From Beroe forskalii (lineage: Eukaryota > Ctenophora > Nuda > Beroida > Beroidae): a stretch of 64,000 nucleotides of DNA. Of this stretch, positions 1 to 16,300 are shown piece by piece. Every line of letters starts with the position of its first letter. Within the stretch, counting starts at the first letter, position 1. Both the position numbers and the translations under genes were made by a program. Where the stretch lies: positions 186,001-250,000 of the forward strand of contig WFMF01000086.1 of NCBI GenBank assembly GCA_011033025.1, read 5' to 3'. Below the pieces are notes generated by a model. It saw nothing but the letters and a program-made list of their open reading frames with translations, was not told where the DNA came from and did not search any database.

Positions 1-1126
1 TTAGTTGCAATTATGACGGGAACACTCTTAATAGTAAATGTAATTTATAAAAAGTATGGTATATTTGACGTATATTGAAAGGCCTAGGTGGTATACATGG
101 GTGCCAGGTACATGTTTTTGTTAAATTGACATGAATTTAGATTACGTAAGATATAATAAAATAAGTATTTATCTTACGCAAGTGTTTGAAGTATCACTGC
201 ACCGCATTCAATATTGATGAAGGCTGTTATGAATCATGAACATTTTATACATTGGATTATATAGGTTAGAAGCGCTGAAATGTTTTGAATTAGAATTTTT
301 TTATTAACTTTGTTATTTGCTGTTCCCGATTAGGTCTTGTAAACATGATATTTTTATGGCATTTTAAACTGCCGTGATGCCGTGATATTTTATGTTGAAA
401 ATGGTTACCGAATTTTCAGCCTACAAATATTCGTTTAGTGAGCTGAATATTGTTTTTCGAATTGTTTGAACTTTTATTAAGAGCTGATTTTAAATTTGAC
501 AAATTTTAAATGGTTTTGTACACTTTGACGCGAAAATAATTTGTACTATAATTACGATTATATCATTTTAAGTCTGTGAAATTTATTATTAATATTTGAG
601 TTTGGATAGGTTATTATGATCTCTGCACTGGCAATCTTTATTGAATAATACCCGCTTTATAATCTTCAAATTATACCAACTTATAATAAATTATGTCAAG
701 TTCGTTTATTAGAGTAGGGGGTTTTATTTCATCCTAAAAATAAATTTGATTTTTGTTTCGCAGGGATGTAAAAAGTATAGTATTGAAATTTAGATACAAA
801 CAATAAACATACTATACAAGATTCGTCGATACATACTCAATTGATCATATACTCAAATGATCCATTAATTAATTTGTATACGAATAAATCATTTGTTCGA
901 TAAATTATGATCAAGTAATTTGACACACAAGTATGTTGCACATCCATTATGTCGAAACGACGTAATGTTCTTAATATTTTATCGCCTAATTTTTCTTTTC
1001 TAAGTTTTCTTAACAATATTTCGAAAATTATAGGATGTAAAAGTACGGATTGATTGGCGATCAGGCAAGATGAGAGAATCTAAAAGTGGCAGAAAGATTG
1101 TAAGTATCGAGCAAATTTACAATTAA
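1..1126. other. AT-rich gene-free flank
   Basis: No coding exon, splice-bounded ORF or RNA gene is recognisable on either strand. The stretch is AT-rich with many stops in all frames. It ends at the TTAA that borders the palindromic element beginning at 1127. Confidence 0.6.
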
Positions 1127-2462
1127 GGGGGGGGGGGGGGGGGTTCAAGCCAAATTTTTGGGAAAACACGTTTCTGAGACAACGGTTGACCCAAAAGGTA
1201 TACCCCGTGGGCCAACTTTTTGGCCGGGTTTGATACCCCCAGACCCACTGGCGCCGCCGTGGCACCATGCCCAAATATGGGCACAAAATGGGCATATTTT
1301 TTCAAAAGCAACTTGGGCGGGATCTGAGGTGTGCAATCGATAGATAATGGTCCCCTGAGTTACCATTAAAAATTTGAAGTCGATATCTCAAAAAAATGGC
1401 TGAGTTGAAAAACGTATGCCCATATGGGCATACGCGCATCCTAAACCAATTCTGGCCCATAACTTGGGCAAATATCAGTATTTTTGAATGAAACCAACTT
1501 TATTCGATAAATGGCGTTAAATTATGTATTCTCTGCAAGTTTGGGCTTGATTACTGCTAAAATGGCGATTTGAGGTCCAAAAAACCTCTAGAAAACCACA
1601 AAATCGCCATTTTCTCAGTTCGCATTTTTTCGAAAGTGCACTTTACTCAAACGCTTATAACTTCGGCTACGATTGATATTTTTGCATAATTCTTTTTTTA
1701 CGTGAAACTACACTAAATTCCTCAGATAAAAATGGAGCCGGATTTTTGAGTTAGGCCTTCAAAAATTTTTGGCGCCAAAAGCGCCAAATTTTTGGCAAAA
1801 ATTTGGCGCTTTTGGCGCCAAAAAAATTTGAAGGCCTAACTCAAAAATCCGGCTCCATTTGTATCTGAGGAATTTAGTCTAGTTTCACGTAAAAAAAGAA
1901 TTATGCAAAAATATCAATCGTAGCCGAAGTTATAAGCGTTTGAGTAAAGTGCACTTTCGAAAAAACGCAAACTGAGAAAATGGCGATTTTGTGGTTTTTT
2001 AGAGGTTTTTTGGACCTCAAATCGCCATTTTAGCAGCAATCAAGCCCAAACTTGCAGAGAATACATAATTTAACGCCATTTATCGAATATTGTTGGTTTC
2101 ATTCAAAAATATTGATATTTGCCCAAGTTATGGGCCAGAATTGGCTTGCGTGACGCGCGTATGCCCATATATGGGCATACGTTTTTCGGCCATAACTCAG
2201 CCATTTTTTGAGATATCGACTTCAAATTTTTTATGGTAACTCAGGGGACCATTATCTATCGATTGCACACCTCAGATCCCGCCCAAGTTGCTTTTGAAAA
2301 AATATGCCCATTTTGTGCCCATATTTGGGCATGGCGCCACGACGGCGCCAGTGGGTCTGGGGGTACCAAACCCGGCCAAAAAGTTGGCCCACGCGGTATA
2401 CCTTTTGGGTCAACCGTTGTCTCAGAAACGTGTTTTCCCAAAAATTTGGCTTGAACCCCCCC
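1127..2462. mobile_element. Foldback element, ~660-bp arms, TTAA-flanked
   Basis: Two arms of about 660 bp are near-perfect reverse complements, meeting near 1790-1800 in a GGCGCC-rich centre. The left end is a run of 17 G (1127-1143), the right end a run of 7 C (2456-2462), and TTAA flanks both (1123-1126 and 2463-2466). The short ORFs in the two arms are mirror images with no family resemblance and are not genes. A TTAA target is typical of piggyBac and Kolobok transposons, so this could be a non-autonomous derivative; no transposase is present. The arms differ at only scattered positions. Confidence 0.85.
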
Positions 2463-2523
2463 TTAAGTTTAAGTTCATTCTAAGTCCCTTTCTAGATTCT
2501 CGAATTTCGTTATGTAATATAGG

Positions 2524-2693
2524 ATAATCAAACACCCTTAGGATACGTTTATATGAATTATCACACGAGCGAAGCGAGTGTGATAATTCGAATTATTGCT
2601 CGAGCCGAAGGCGAGTGCAATAATTCCAATTATCACTCGAGCCGAAGGCGAGTGTGATAATTGATATAAACGTATCCTTAGGGTGTTTGATTA
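2524..2693. repeat. Triple-hairpin cloverleaf element 1 (170 bp)
   Basis: An outer stem of 30 bp (2524-2553 with 2664-2693, essentially one mismatched step) encloses three contiguous hairpins with no spacers. Hairpin 1 has stem GAATTATCACAC and an apical GCGAAGC. Hairpin 2 has stem AATTATTGC and apex GCCGAAGGC. Hairpin 3 has stem AATTATCAC and the same apex. The whole segment can fold as a four-way cloverleaf on either strand. Two elements of the same plan but different sequence lie at 26490-26675 and 54722-54900. Confidence 0.85.
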
Positions 2694-4008
2694 ATCTATT
2701 ATATAACGTGAGAAACGGGCAGATACTTACACTGGTTTTCCAATAAGAAAGCAAATTTAGAAGCCTTTATGGATATAAAAATCCTTTAAACTAGAGCGCC
2801 TGAAATTGAATCTTGAAAATATCAAGCTTCGAAGTGCCCGGGAATTTTAGATTTAGATGGTGAAGAGTGGCTATGTATATTTGAATTTGCCCAAGAAAGT
2901 ATGAGTAAAAACGCAAGTCCGGAATATCCATCAACTTTGATCCTATCTTTTGATTCAACAAGGTACTATAAAGTGATTGTCGATTGAAATGTACAACAAC
3001 AAAATAGAAAGGACATTTCCGTGTAAGTGTGTAACGCCGTAACGGACGCAAATGTTTCGGCAAATTGCGGGCGGTGGCATTTGTTTAAAATGTAAAGATG
3101 TAAGAAGGGAAACATGATTCCTACAAGCGAAATTTCACCCACGACCAACGTGTACATAAGTACATATACAATAAGTATACAAAACACCAAAACAAGAAAC
3201 CTTAACGCCAAAGCAAGAGAATAAATTTGTATATGCTCGTGTATCGTTATTTATACAAGTATTGAGGGTAAGTGGCCCTTGTGGCACGTGCGTGCGCGGC
3301 TCATATAACGACTACTGAGTATACATAAACTCATTAAATCAAAACAAGATAACATGATAATGTATACACTGATGTATTGTAATGGAGTGAGAGCAAGTGG
3401 TCTTCAGGTTTTACTGGCACGTGCGTGCGCGGCTCATATAACGACTAAAGTGGACACATGAAACAAAAACAAAATAACGTAATATGTATACACCGGTGTA
3501 TCGCAAGGGAGTGAGAGCATTAACTAAAACTCTAAAAAGTCAGATTTAAATGATTTTACATAGTAGATAAATACTAATCACAAAATTCAAAAGTTTCGAT
3601 TTTTGGGGTGTGATAATTTTTCAAAGGTGTGATAACTGTTCTTTGAGGGGTGTGATAACTGTACAGTTATCACACACCTGGAAAAATTATCACACCCCAA
3701 AATTTCGAAAATTTTAAAATCTTATGAAAATTATTAATTGACCCCCAAAACCCCATTTTTGAAGCCGTTATATAACAAAAATTATCGGAGCAAGAATTAT
3801 ATAACGATCGTTATATAACAACCATTACTATACTATGTCTCTTTTGTTTTTGGAATACTGCAACCCCCTGCACTAATCGCTTCCACGTGACCTTAACTCG
3901 TTACTCGACTTGTATTGATTACTCACCGATAATTATTACACATTTCTTCTGTTACTTGGTTTCGCCAAGTAATAAAACCTTTAAAATCCACCGAGTAACA
4001 TCTTTCAG
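2694..4008. other. Intergenic or 5' region of KDM2 with short repeats
   Basis: No exon could be assigned; the start codon exon of the downstream KDM2 gene may lie here or further left. It holds a direct duplication of about 115 bp (3283-3400 and 3416-3530, each opening with GCACGTGCGTGCGCGGCTC), an imperfect palindrome at 3597-3709 built on GTGTGATAA motifs, and several GTTATATAAC palindromes at 3769-3826. The GTGTGATAATT words recall the stems of the cloverleaf at 2524-2693. Confidence 0.5.
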
Positions 4009-9379
<5,371 letters not shown>

Positions 9380-9486
9380 AGTTTCGTTAATATGCACTTA
9401 ACTTAAACTAAGATTTCAAATTAAAACCACTTACTACATGCAATAGTCAATTTATCTGAAACATCATATCAAAGAAGCTTTTTAAC

Positions 9487-9492
9487 AATAAA
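9487..9492 (+). terminator. Possible KDM2 polyadenylation signal
   Basis: AATAAA lies 108 bp after the TAA of the candidate last exon at 9338-9379. If used, KDM2 ends here without F-box or LRR. Support is only the hexamer and its position. Confidence 0.35.
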
Positions 9493-9574
9493 TAATTGAT
9501 GAAGAAAGTCATTGATTGTATCACAGTTAAAATCTAAACAACTCGATGTATCTGATTTTTCCCTCCGAACGCCC

Positions 9575-11824
9575 TTGCTTCCTATTGTTCTAACTCACTC
9601 AGCACCCCTCATCACTGCTCTTATACTCTCCACTAAACTCCTGGCATCAGTCCAAGGTACCACCCCGCACGGTACACTCCTACCTTCCAACAGTTTACTC
9701 AACTTATACCCCTCACTCTAACTCACTCAGCCCCCCTCATCACTGCTTCTATGCTCTCCACTAAACTCCTGGCATCAGTCCAAGGTACCACCCCACACGA
9801 CACACTCCTACCCTCCAACAGTTTACTCCAACTTATACCCTCCCTCTAACTCACTCCAGCACCTCTCATCACTGCTTCTATGCTCTCCACTAAACTCCTG
9901 GCATCAGTCCAAGGTACCACTCCACACGACACACTCCTACCCTCCAGCAGTTTACTCAACTTATACCCCTCACTCTAACTCACTCAGCACCCCTCATCAC
10001 TGCTTCTATGTTCTCCACTAAACTCCCAGCATCAGTCCAAGGCACCACGCCACACGGTACACTCCTACCCTCCAGCAGTTTACTCAACTTATACCCCTCC
10101 CTCTAACTCACTCAGCATCCCTCATCACTGCTCTTATGCTCTCCACTAAACTCCTGGCATCAGTCCAAGGTATCACCCCACACGACACACTCCTACCCTC
10201 CAACAGTTTACTCAACTTATACCCCTCCCTCTTACTCACTCAGTACCCCTCATCACTGCTTCTATGCTCTCCACTAAACTCCCAGCATCAGTCCAAGGTA
10301 CCATCCCACACGGCACACTCCTACCCTCCAGCAGTTTACTCAACTTATACCCCTCACTCTAACTCACTCAGCCCCCCTCATCACTGCTTCTATGCTCTCC
10401 ACTAAACTCCTGGCATCAGTCCAAGGTACCATCCCACACGACACACTCCTACCTTCCAGCAGTTTACTCAACTTATACCCCTCACTCTAACTCACTCAGC
10501 CCCCCTCATCACTGCTTCTATACTCTCCACTAAACTCCTGGCATCAGTCCAAGGTACCACCCCACAAGGCACACTCCTACCCTCCAACAGTTTACTCAAC
10601 TTATACCCCTCACTCTAACTCACTCAGCACCCCTCATCACTGCTCTTATACTCTCCACTAAACTCCTGGCATCAGTCCAAGGTACCACCCCACACGGTAC
10701 ACTCCTACCCTCCAACAGTTTACTCAACTTATACCCCTCCCTCTAACTCACTCAGCACCTCTCATTACTGCTTCTATACTCCCCACTAAACTCCTGGCAT
10801 CAGTCCAAGGTATCACCCTACACGACACACTCCTACCCTCCAGCAGTTTACTCAACTTATACCCCTCACTCTAACTCACTCAGCATCCCTCATCACTGCT
10901 TCTATGCTCTCCACTAAACTACTGGCATCAGTCCAAGGTACCACCCCACACGGCACACTCTTACCCTCCAGCAGTTTACTCAACTTATACCCCTCCCTCT
11001 AACTCACTCAGTAACCCTCATCACTGCTTCTATGCTCTCCACTAAACTACTGGCATCAGTCCAAGGTACCACCCCACATGACACACTCTTACCCTCCAGC
11101 AGTTTACTCAACTTATACCCCTCCCTCTAACTCACTCAGTAACCCTCATCACTGCTTCTATGCTCTCTACTAAACTCCTGGCATCAGTCCAAGGTACCAC
11201 CCCACACGGCACACTCCTACCCTCCAGCAGTTTACTCAACTTATACCCCTCACTCTAACTCACTCAGCCCCCCTCATCACTGCTTCTATACTCTCCACTA
11301 AACTCCTGGCATCAGTCCAAGGTACCATCCCACACGGTACACTCCTACCCTCCAACAGTTTACTCAACTTATACCCTTCACTCTAACTCACTCAGCCCCC
11401 CTCATCACTGCTTCTATGCTCTCCACTAAACTCCTGGCATCAGTCCAAGGTACCACCCCACACGGTACACTCCTACCCTCCAACAGTTTACTCAACTTAT
11501 ACCCCTCACTCTAACTCACTCAGCCCCCATCATCACTGCTCCAATGCTCTCCACTAAACTCCCAGCATCAGTCCAAGGTACCACACCACACGGCACACTC
11601 CTACCCTCCAGCAGTTTACTCAACTTATACCCCTCACTCTTACTCACTCAGCCCCCCTCATCACTGCTTCTATGCTCTCCACTAAACTCCTGGCATCAGT
11701 CCAAGGCACCATCCCACACGACACACTCCTACCCTCCAGCAGTTTACTCAACTTATACCCCTCACTCTAACTCACTCAGCACCCCTCATCACTGCTTCTA
11801 TGCTCTCCACTAAACTCCTGGCAT
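9575..11824. repeat. Satellite array, ~18 copies of a ~127-bp unit
   Basis: About 18 tandem copies recur every ~127 bp, each opening with CTAACTCACTCAGCACCCC and containing CTCCACTAAACTCCTGGCAT and CAAGGTACCA. Copies are highly similar, with point differences and occasional single-base slips. ORFs in it are low-complexity readings of the repeat, not proteins. Each unit pairs an acceptor-like CTCACTCAG with a donor-like AAGGTACCA about 60 bp later, as in the exon-border arrays elsewhere, but no source exon was found. It lies between the end of KDM2 and the MITE at 11827. Confidence 0.9.
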
Positions 11825-11826
11825 TA

Positions 11827-13028
11827 GGGTTTCCATCTAGATATTATCTAGATAAGATTATCTAGATAATTTGCAAAAAATCTTTGTCTATTTATCTAGA
11901 TAATTTCGACTAGATATCTAGATAAATTTCATATTCCTTTTTGCCAAGAAATTTCGGATTAAATCGCCATTTTCTTATTACTTTTTCAATAATCATCGGA
12001 TTTCAAGTATCAAAATTCCTGATCTGTTCATTTTCATACCGGTTTCGGAGATCTTAGGTAGTAAGACAACTTATGACTTTGCCTAGATGGACGTGGACAA
12101 CTCATTTCATACTTCTATGAACATTTTTCAATGTTCAGGGGCCCAAGGTTCATGGCTTTAAGTACAATCTATTTAACTGATAATTTGACGGTTGACCTTT
12201 GTCAAACTGAAATGAATAACGACAGAATTAGAAGGCGATGTTCAAAGCATCTTATCACATCTTACAAATCGTCATTTGCCACTGTAGTGAAAGTTTAATA
12301 CCTACTTTAATACCTACTTTAATAGTTTGATAACTCTCGATATTCTGCTCTCAATTTTAAATGTAACAAATTATTGGCGCCCTTTGACAAAAAATAGGTT
12401 GTCAATAATATTTACAGCTATTTTCGTACATTTTATGCAAAAAGTAGCATCCGGCTATGGCAAATTGATTGTTTGTTTGAAACTAGCATACAAAATGGCC
12501 AAAATTAAAGCATTCAGCTCGAGGAACCGTCAACTTTGGTATGTTATGTGATTTAATAGATGGAAATTTAATTCCTTCTTTCTAATCTTATTGTCAATTC
12601 TACCAACTTTTTAGCAACTCCGAGGGCTTCATCATGGAATTTACCTTATTTCCTCATTAATTGACTCATTTCCGATGAATAATGCAAGTATTCATAGCAA
12701 CTAATGTAGATGAGGTTGTTGTTACTTTATTCTTTTATTATGGGAGAATTGATGGGTGATTACTGATTTCAACTCAATCAGAATGAAGCAATGAATGTCC
12801 AGTACTTTTGGTGGTCATTAATATCATTCATTTCAATAATCAGTACAATAGCCGACAGCTGGATGATATTCCAATGCAACAGTTGTGCATTTCTTACGTT
12901 GAAAATCGTGTCAAATTTATATAAATTTCGGATTCAAAAATTATCTAGATTATCTAGATAATCTAGATAATGGCGAAAAAATTATCTATTTATCTAGATA
13001 AAAGATTTCGAGTAGATAATGGAAACCC
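11827..13028. mobile_element. TA-flanked MITE-like element, 1.2 kb
   Basis: Terminal inverted repeats GGGTTTCCAT and ATGGAAACCC, with TA on both outer sides (11825-11826 and 13029-13030), fit a Tc1/mariner-type TA duplication. Subterminal regions at both ends are packed with TCTAGATAA palindromes. No transposase is visible in the interior; the longest ORF (12327-12551) has no recognisable motif. Its left end cuts the last satellite unit at CTGGCAT, so it abuts or inserted into that array. Confidence 0.75.
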
Positions 13029-13340
13029 TATTATCTATCCTTTGATCTAACTTGCCACTTTCCAACATTTTCTCTTTTACAATTACCCTCTCGGCAGTTA
13101 GGAACTGGCATGCTGATAGTGATAGAGATAAACACTGATAGAGATACACATTAGGAAACGCTCCTTGGTCCACAATTGGCTTTAAGTTTACTTCAACTTC
13201 AAGGAGAGAACTCGAAGCTGTCCAAATATCCGACGCAATTACGTCTTACAATTATATCCATCTATGTGGCATATGTAAATTTGACTATGACAGACCGTCG
13301 TCAGCGGGTCAGACAACGTGCGATGTAAATCGAATTACTG

Positions 13341-13502
13341 TTTCACATCTAGTTTGAAAATTAAAATAATATTACGTTCAATGCCAAAACGACGTGAACT
13401 AAAAATTATGACAGTGCTCAATTTCACATCTAGTTTGAAAATTAAAATAATATTACGTTCAATGCCAAAACGACGTGAACTAAAAATTATGACAGTGCTC
13501 GG
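13341..13502. repeat. Exact 81-bp tandem duplication
   Basis: An 81-bp unit starting TTTCACATCTAG is present twice in a row (13341-13421 and 13422-13502) with almost no difference, so it is recent. Because 81 is a multiple of three, a small ORF runs through both copies; nothing suggests it is translated. It lies just beyond the 3' end of MDN1. Confidence 0.85.
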
Positions 13503-13645
13503 TATAAAATTAAAATACCCAAAAATCGGCTGATATTTCAGTACAAATTAACTTTATCAACAATTTAAAATCAACATCATAATAAATTAAAATGCTATCA
13601 AATAACCGGTTGACTGTCAGTGGAAGTCAAACTAAACCGATGGTG

Positions 13646-16300
13646 TCAGGAAGATGTGACGACTATCTCCACCCACTGTCTAAGTGCATCTGCAAGGGTT
13701 AGCGGCAGCTCCGAGGGTTCTCTCAGCACCAGGTAGTAGGGGAAGGGGAAGGTGTCCAGATATGACTCCATCTTAGCCAGTCTGCCGTTGCTGTCAAATA
13801 CTAGGGAGGGGATATACTGGGTCAAACGAACATCTAACTCGTTAAAGGAAATCGTGACTGGAAGCCGATAATTTCGAAGTTTTCTTGCAATTTGAAGTGG
13901 CTGGATCGAGCGTGAATATTTATGTCCGTGAAGTTTTAGGTCCGTGAAACTAAGGTACGTGATAAATATGTCCGATAAGGTATATTAAAAGTAGTTTTTC
14001 CTAGTACTAAAGTAGAATTAGCTTCTTCGCATCTTTTTGGACTTGGAGCAAATTTCAATTAAAACTGCATAAGAATGTTTAAAAGATGTTCCAATTTCAC
14101 AGACCTGGGGTGCGTACATCTAAGATGCTGTCGGGTCCGTTCAGTTTATCTATAATGAGGAAAACCATGAAAACCCCAGCATCCCACGACTCCTTAACAG
14201 CTTTCTTCACCGCTTCTACACCCTAAACACAGCTTATTTTAATTCGAATTTGAAATATTGAAATAAATAAAGAGTATAACTATCTGTTTCGATAACTGAC
14301 CAATTTCAATTTTATTGAAAACTCATCGAACACAAACTAAATGCATGAGCTTATCGTGGTACCTTGGTAAAAAGGCCTCTCCCATCGCTGACAATGAATA
14401 AAAGTTGGGACACAGCCTGGTTGGAGTGCAGAGAGGCTGAGTGAGCGAAGTGGGCTCGAGTTACTCCCAACAACCTGAGGGAAGATTGCACAATTGTGAA
14501 ATATAATTCAAGAAATTGATCGATTCTTTAAATGATTTAAAAAAAATTTTCGATATTTTTTATCGCGTTATATTTGATATTATTATTCGTTACTTTTAAC
14601 TCTCCCACCTAACGATATCAGTAGCTGTATCGGCAAAGGTGAAGTGACGTATGATTCTGCTCCCTGAGGTTTCCGTGAAGGGTTCAGTGAATGGCACGAC
14701 TAGAGAGGTGTCTGTCCCGAAGCTGCAGACTCCGAGCTGTCCTATCTCCAGTTTAGACAGGGCTCCACAGATAACTGACACCGCCTCCAGAGACATCTAC
14801 AGGAGGAGATGAGATGGGGGAATATGTTCACTGTTAAATGCTCAATCAAAAAGGAGGAGCGTTAAAGCTCGCAGTGCAAAAAAATAGCTGGTTGAAGTTG
14901 GAATAAAAACAAATTTGAAACACTGCTTTCTGTAACTATCAGGGAGTATACAAAATTTTGCCAAAACTGACCTGAACGCACTGAGCAGATGCCATGGAAG
15001 CGGAATCATCGAGCGCTATCATGACTTGGTACTGCCTGATGGAAGGTTTACTCCGTCTCATCCAGATCTTATCCTTCTGAAACTGGCTGGCAATGTACGG
15101 AATGATACGCTTCATGTTCAGACGTTTCCCCGTCTTGTAGTCACCTTTCAGCTTGGCAGCTTTGGTTGGCTCGAGGATGAGACGTAGTTGCTCGCACAGC
15201 TCCTGGGAAAATAGAAGGAAACGTGAGTGAGTTTAGCTGGTCAAAATGTGGTGACTTCTTTGATAACTTTTGAGTCGTGTGGCCCTTCGAACTGGAGGGG
15301 TCACACTGATGTTATAGTGCTAGAACTAAATGATCCACAGAGACCTATAGAATTCTATTTCAATTTCTGTCGAATTAAAACAAATATTATGTCATTGTCA
15401 CGTGGGTATCTTAAATGCTCTAGCTCAGGAAATGTTATTCAAAGATTGAATATTCGTGTGTCAAGACCAAATCCTTTGACATGTGACAAATTACATATCA
15501 TTCAATCGCAGCTTTTACCTTTTGAACTTGGGACGGTATTTAAATAATGACATAACGTCTGATGACCAAAGGATGGGGCCTGCTATAAAACCCTACCGAA
15601 CCTCCACGCGGTTCAGGCCGAGAAGATCGTCGCAGCATACCATATTGCCATTGGTAGTATTGATATTGTTTATCTCAGGGAGCCTTGGGCTCAGCTAGCA
15701 GAAGTGAGTAAGGTCTCTACGGTATGAAACCGTTCCACCCTCAGAAGAAGAAGAGACCAAAGGATGATTCATGGGAGTCAACAATCAACATAAGACCACT
15801 GACATAATTGATCATTTGTCGAGGGGTCAATATTGAATTCCAGAATTTTTTTATCATCGCCTAACACAATTTCTCTTGAATATCCAAAAACAGTACAAAT
15901 ACCATCAAAATACTAAAGGTACCTGAGAAAGGTGTGAGGTAAGAGCTTCGTACTTGCTCCATCTAGCACAACCCTCCTGCTCCGACATCTCACTTCCTGC
16001 CAAATTAGAGGGTATCAATAATTTAAGGCTTGGAGTTACAGAACTCCGGAGATTCAAGATGAATAGGAATCAGCATGAGAGCAAAAAAAGAGTTTCTTCT
16101 CAGGATAGAAAATATTCTGGGTCAGAATGTAATCCGGTGCCTTTTGACTTTGTTATCCTCCCTAAAATCGTACCTGTGAGGTTGACTGTCAAGAGAGCCC
16201 GGCGTATCTCCTCGACCCGTTCCCCTCTTGACACGTCGTACTGTGTGTCTGTTACGAAGTGAGATGTCCTGGTGTCAGCCTTAGTTTCCTCCTGAAAAGA
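13646..16300 (-). CDS. MDN1: MDN1 C-terminal MIDAS (VWA-like) domain exons
   Basis: Seven exons give the metal-ion-dependent adhesion site that grips the UBL domains of Rsa4/NLE1 and Ytm1/WDR12. Readable in order: ARWSKYEALTSHLSQ, ELCEQLRLILEPTKAAKLKG, GDYKTGKRLNMKRIIPYIA, the DxSxS metal motif in ALDDSASM, GQLGVCSFGTDTSL, FIVSDGRGLF, DILDV-type SILDVRTP, FPFPYYLVLRE and the end LTLADALRQWVEIVVTSS before TGA at 13646-13648. The last exon must start at 13833 (acceptor ACGAGTTAG), because only that choice follows the phase 1 end of 14105-14222. All MIDAS elements expected of a working domain are present. Confidence 0.95.

Noticed and set aside
1080-2527. Several 61-79 aa ORFs on both strands
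   Set aside because: They are mirror readings of the two arms of one palindrome and have no family features.
9512-11813. ORFs of 69-89 aa rich in Leu, Ser and Pro
   Set aside because: They are readings of the 127-bp satellite and occur wherever slippage keeps a frame open.
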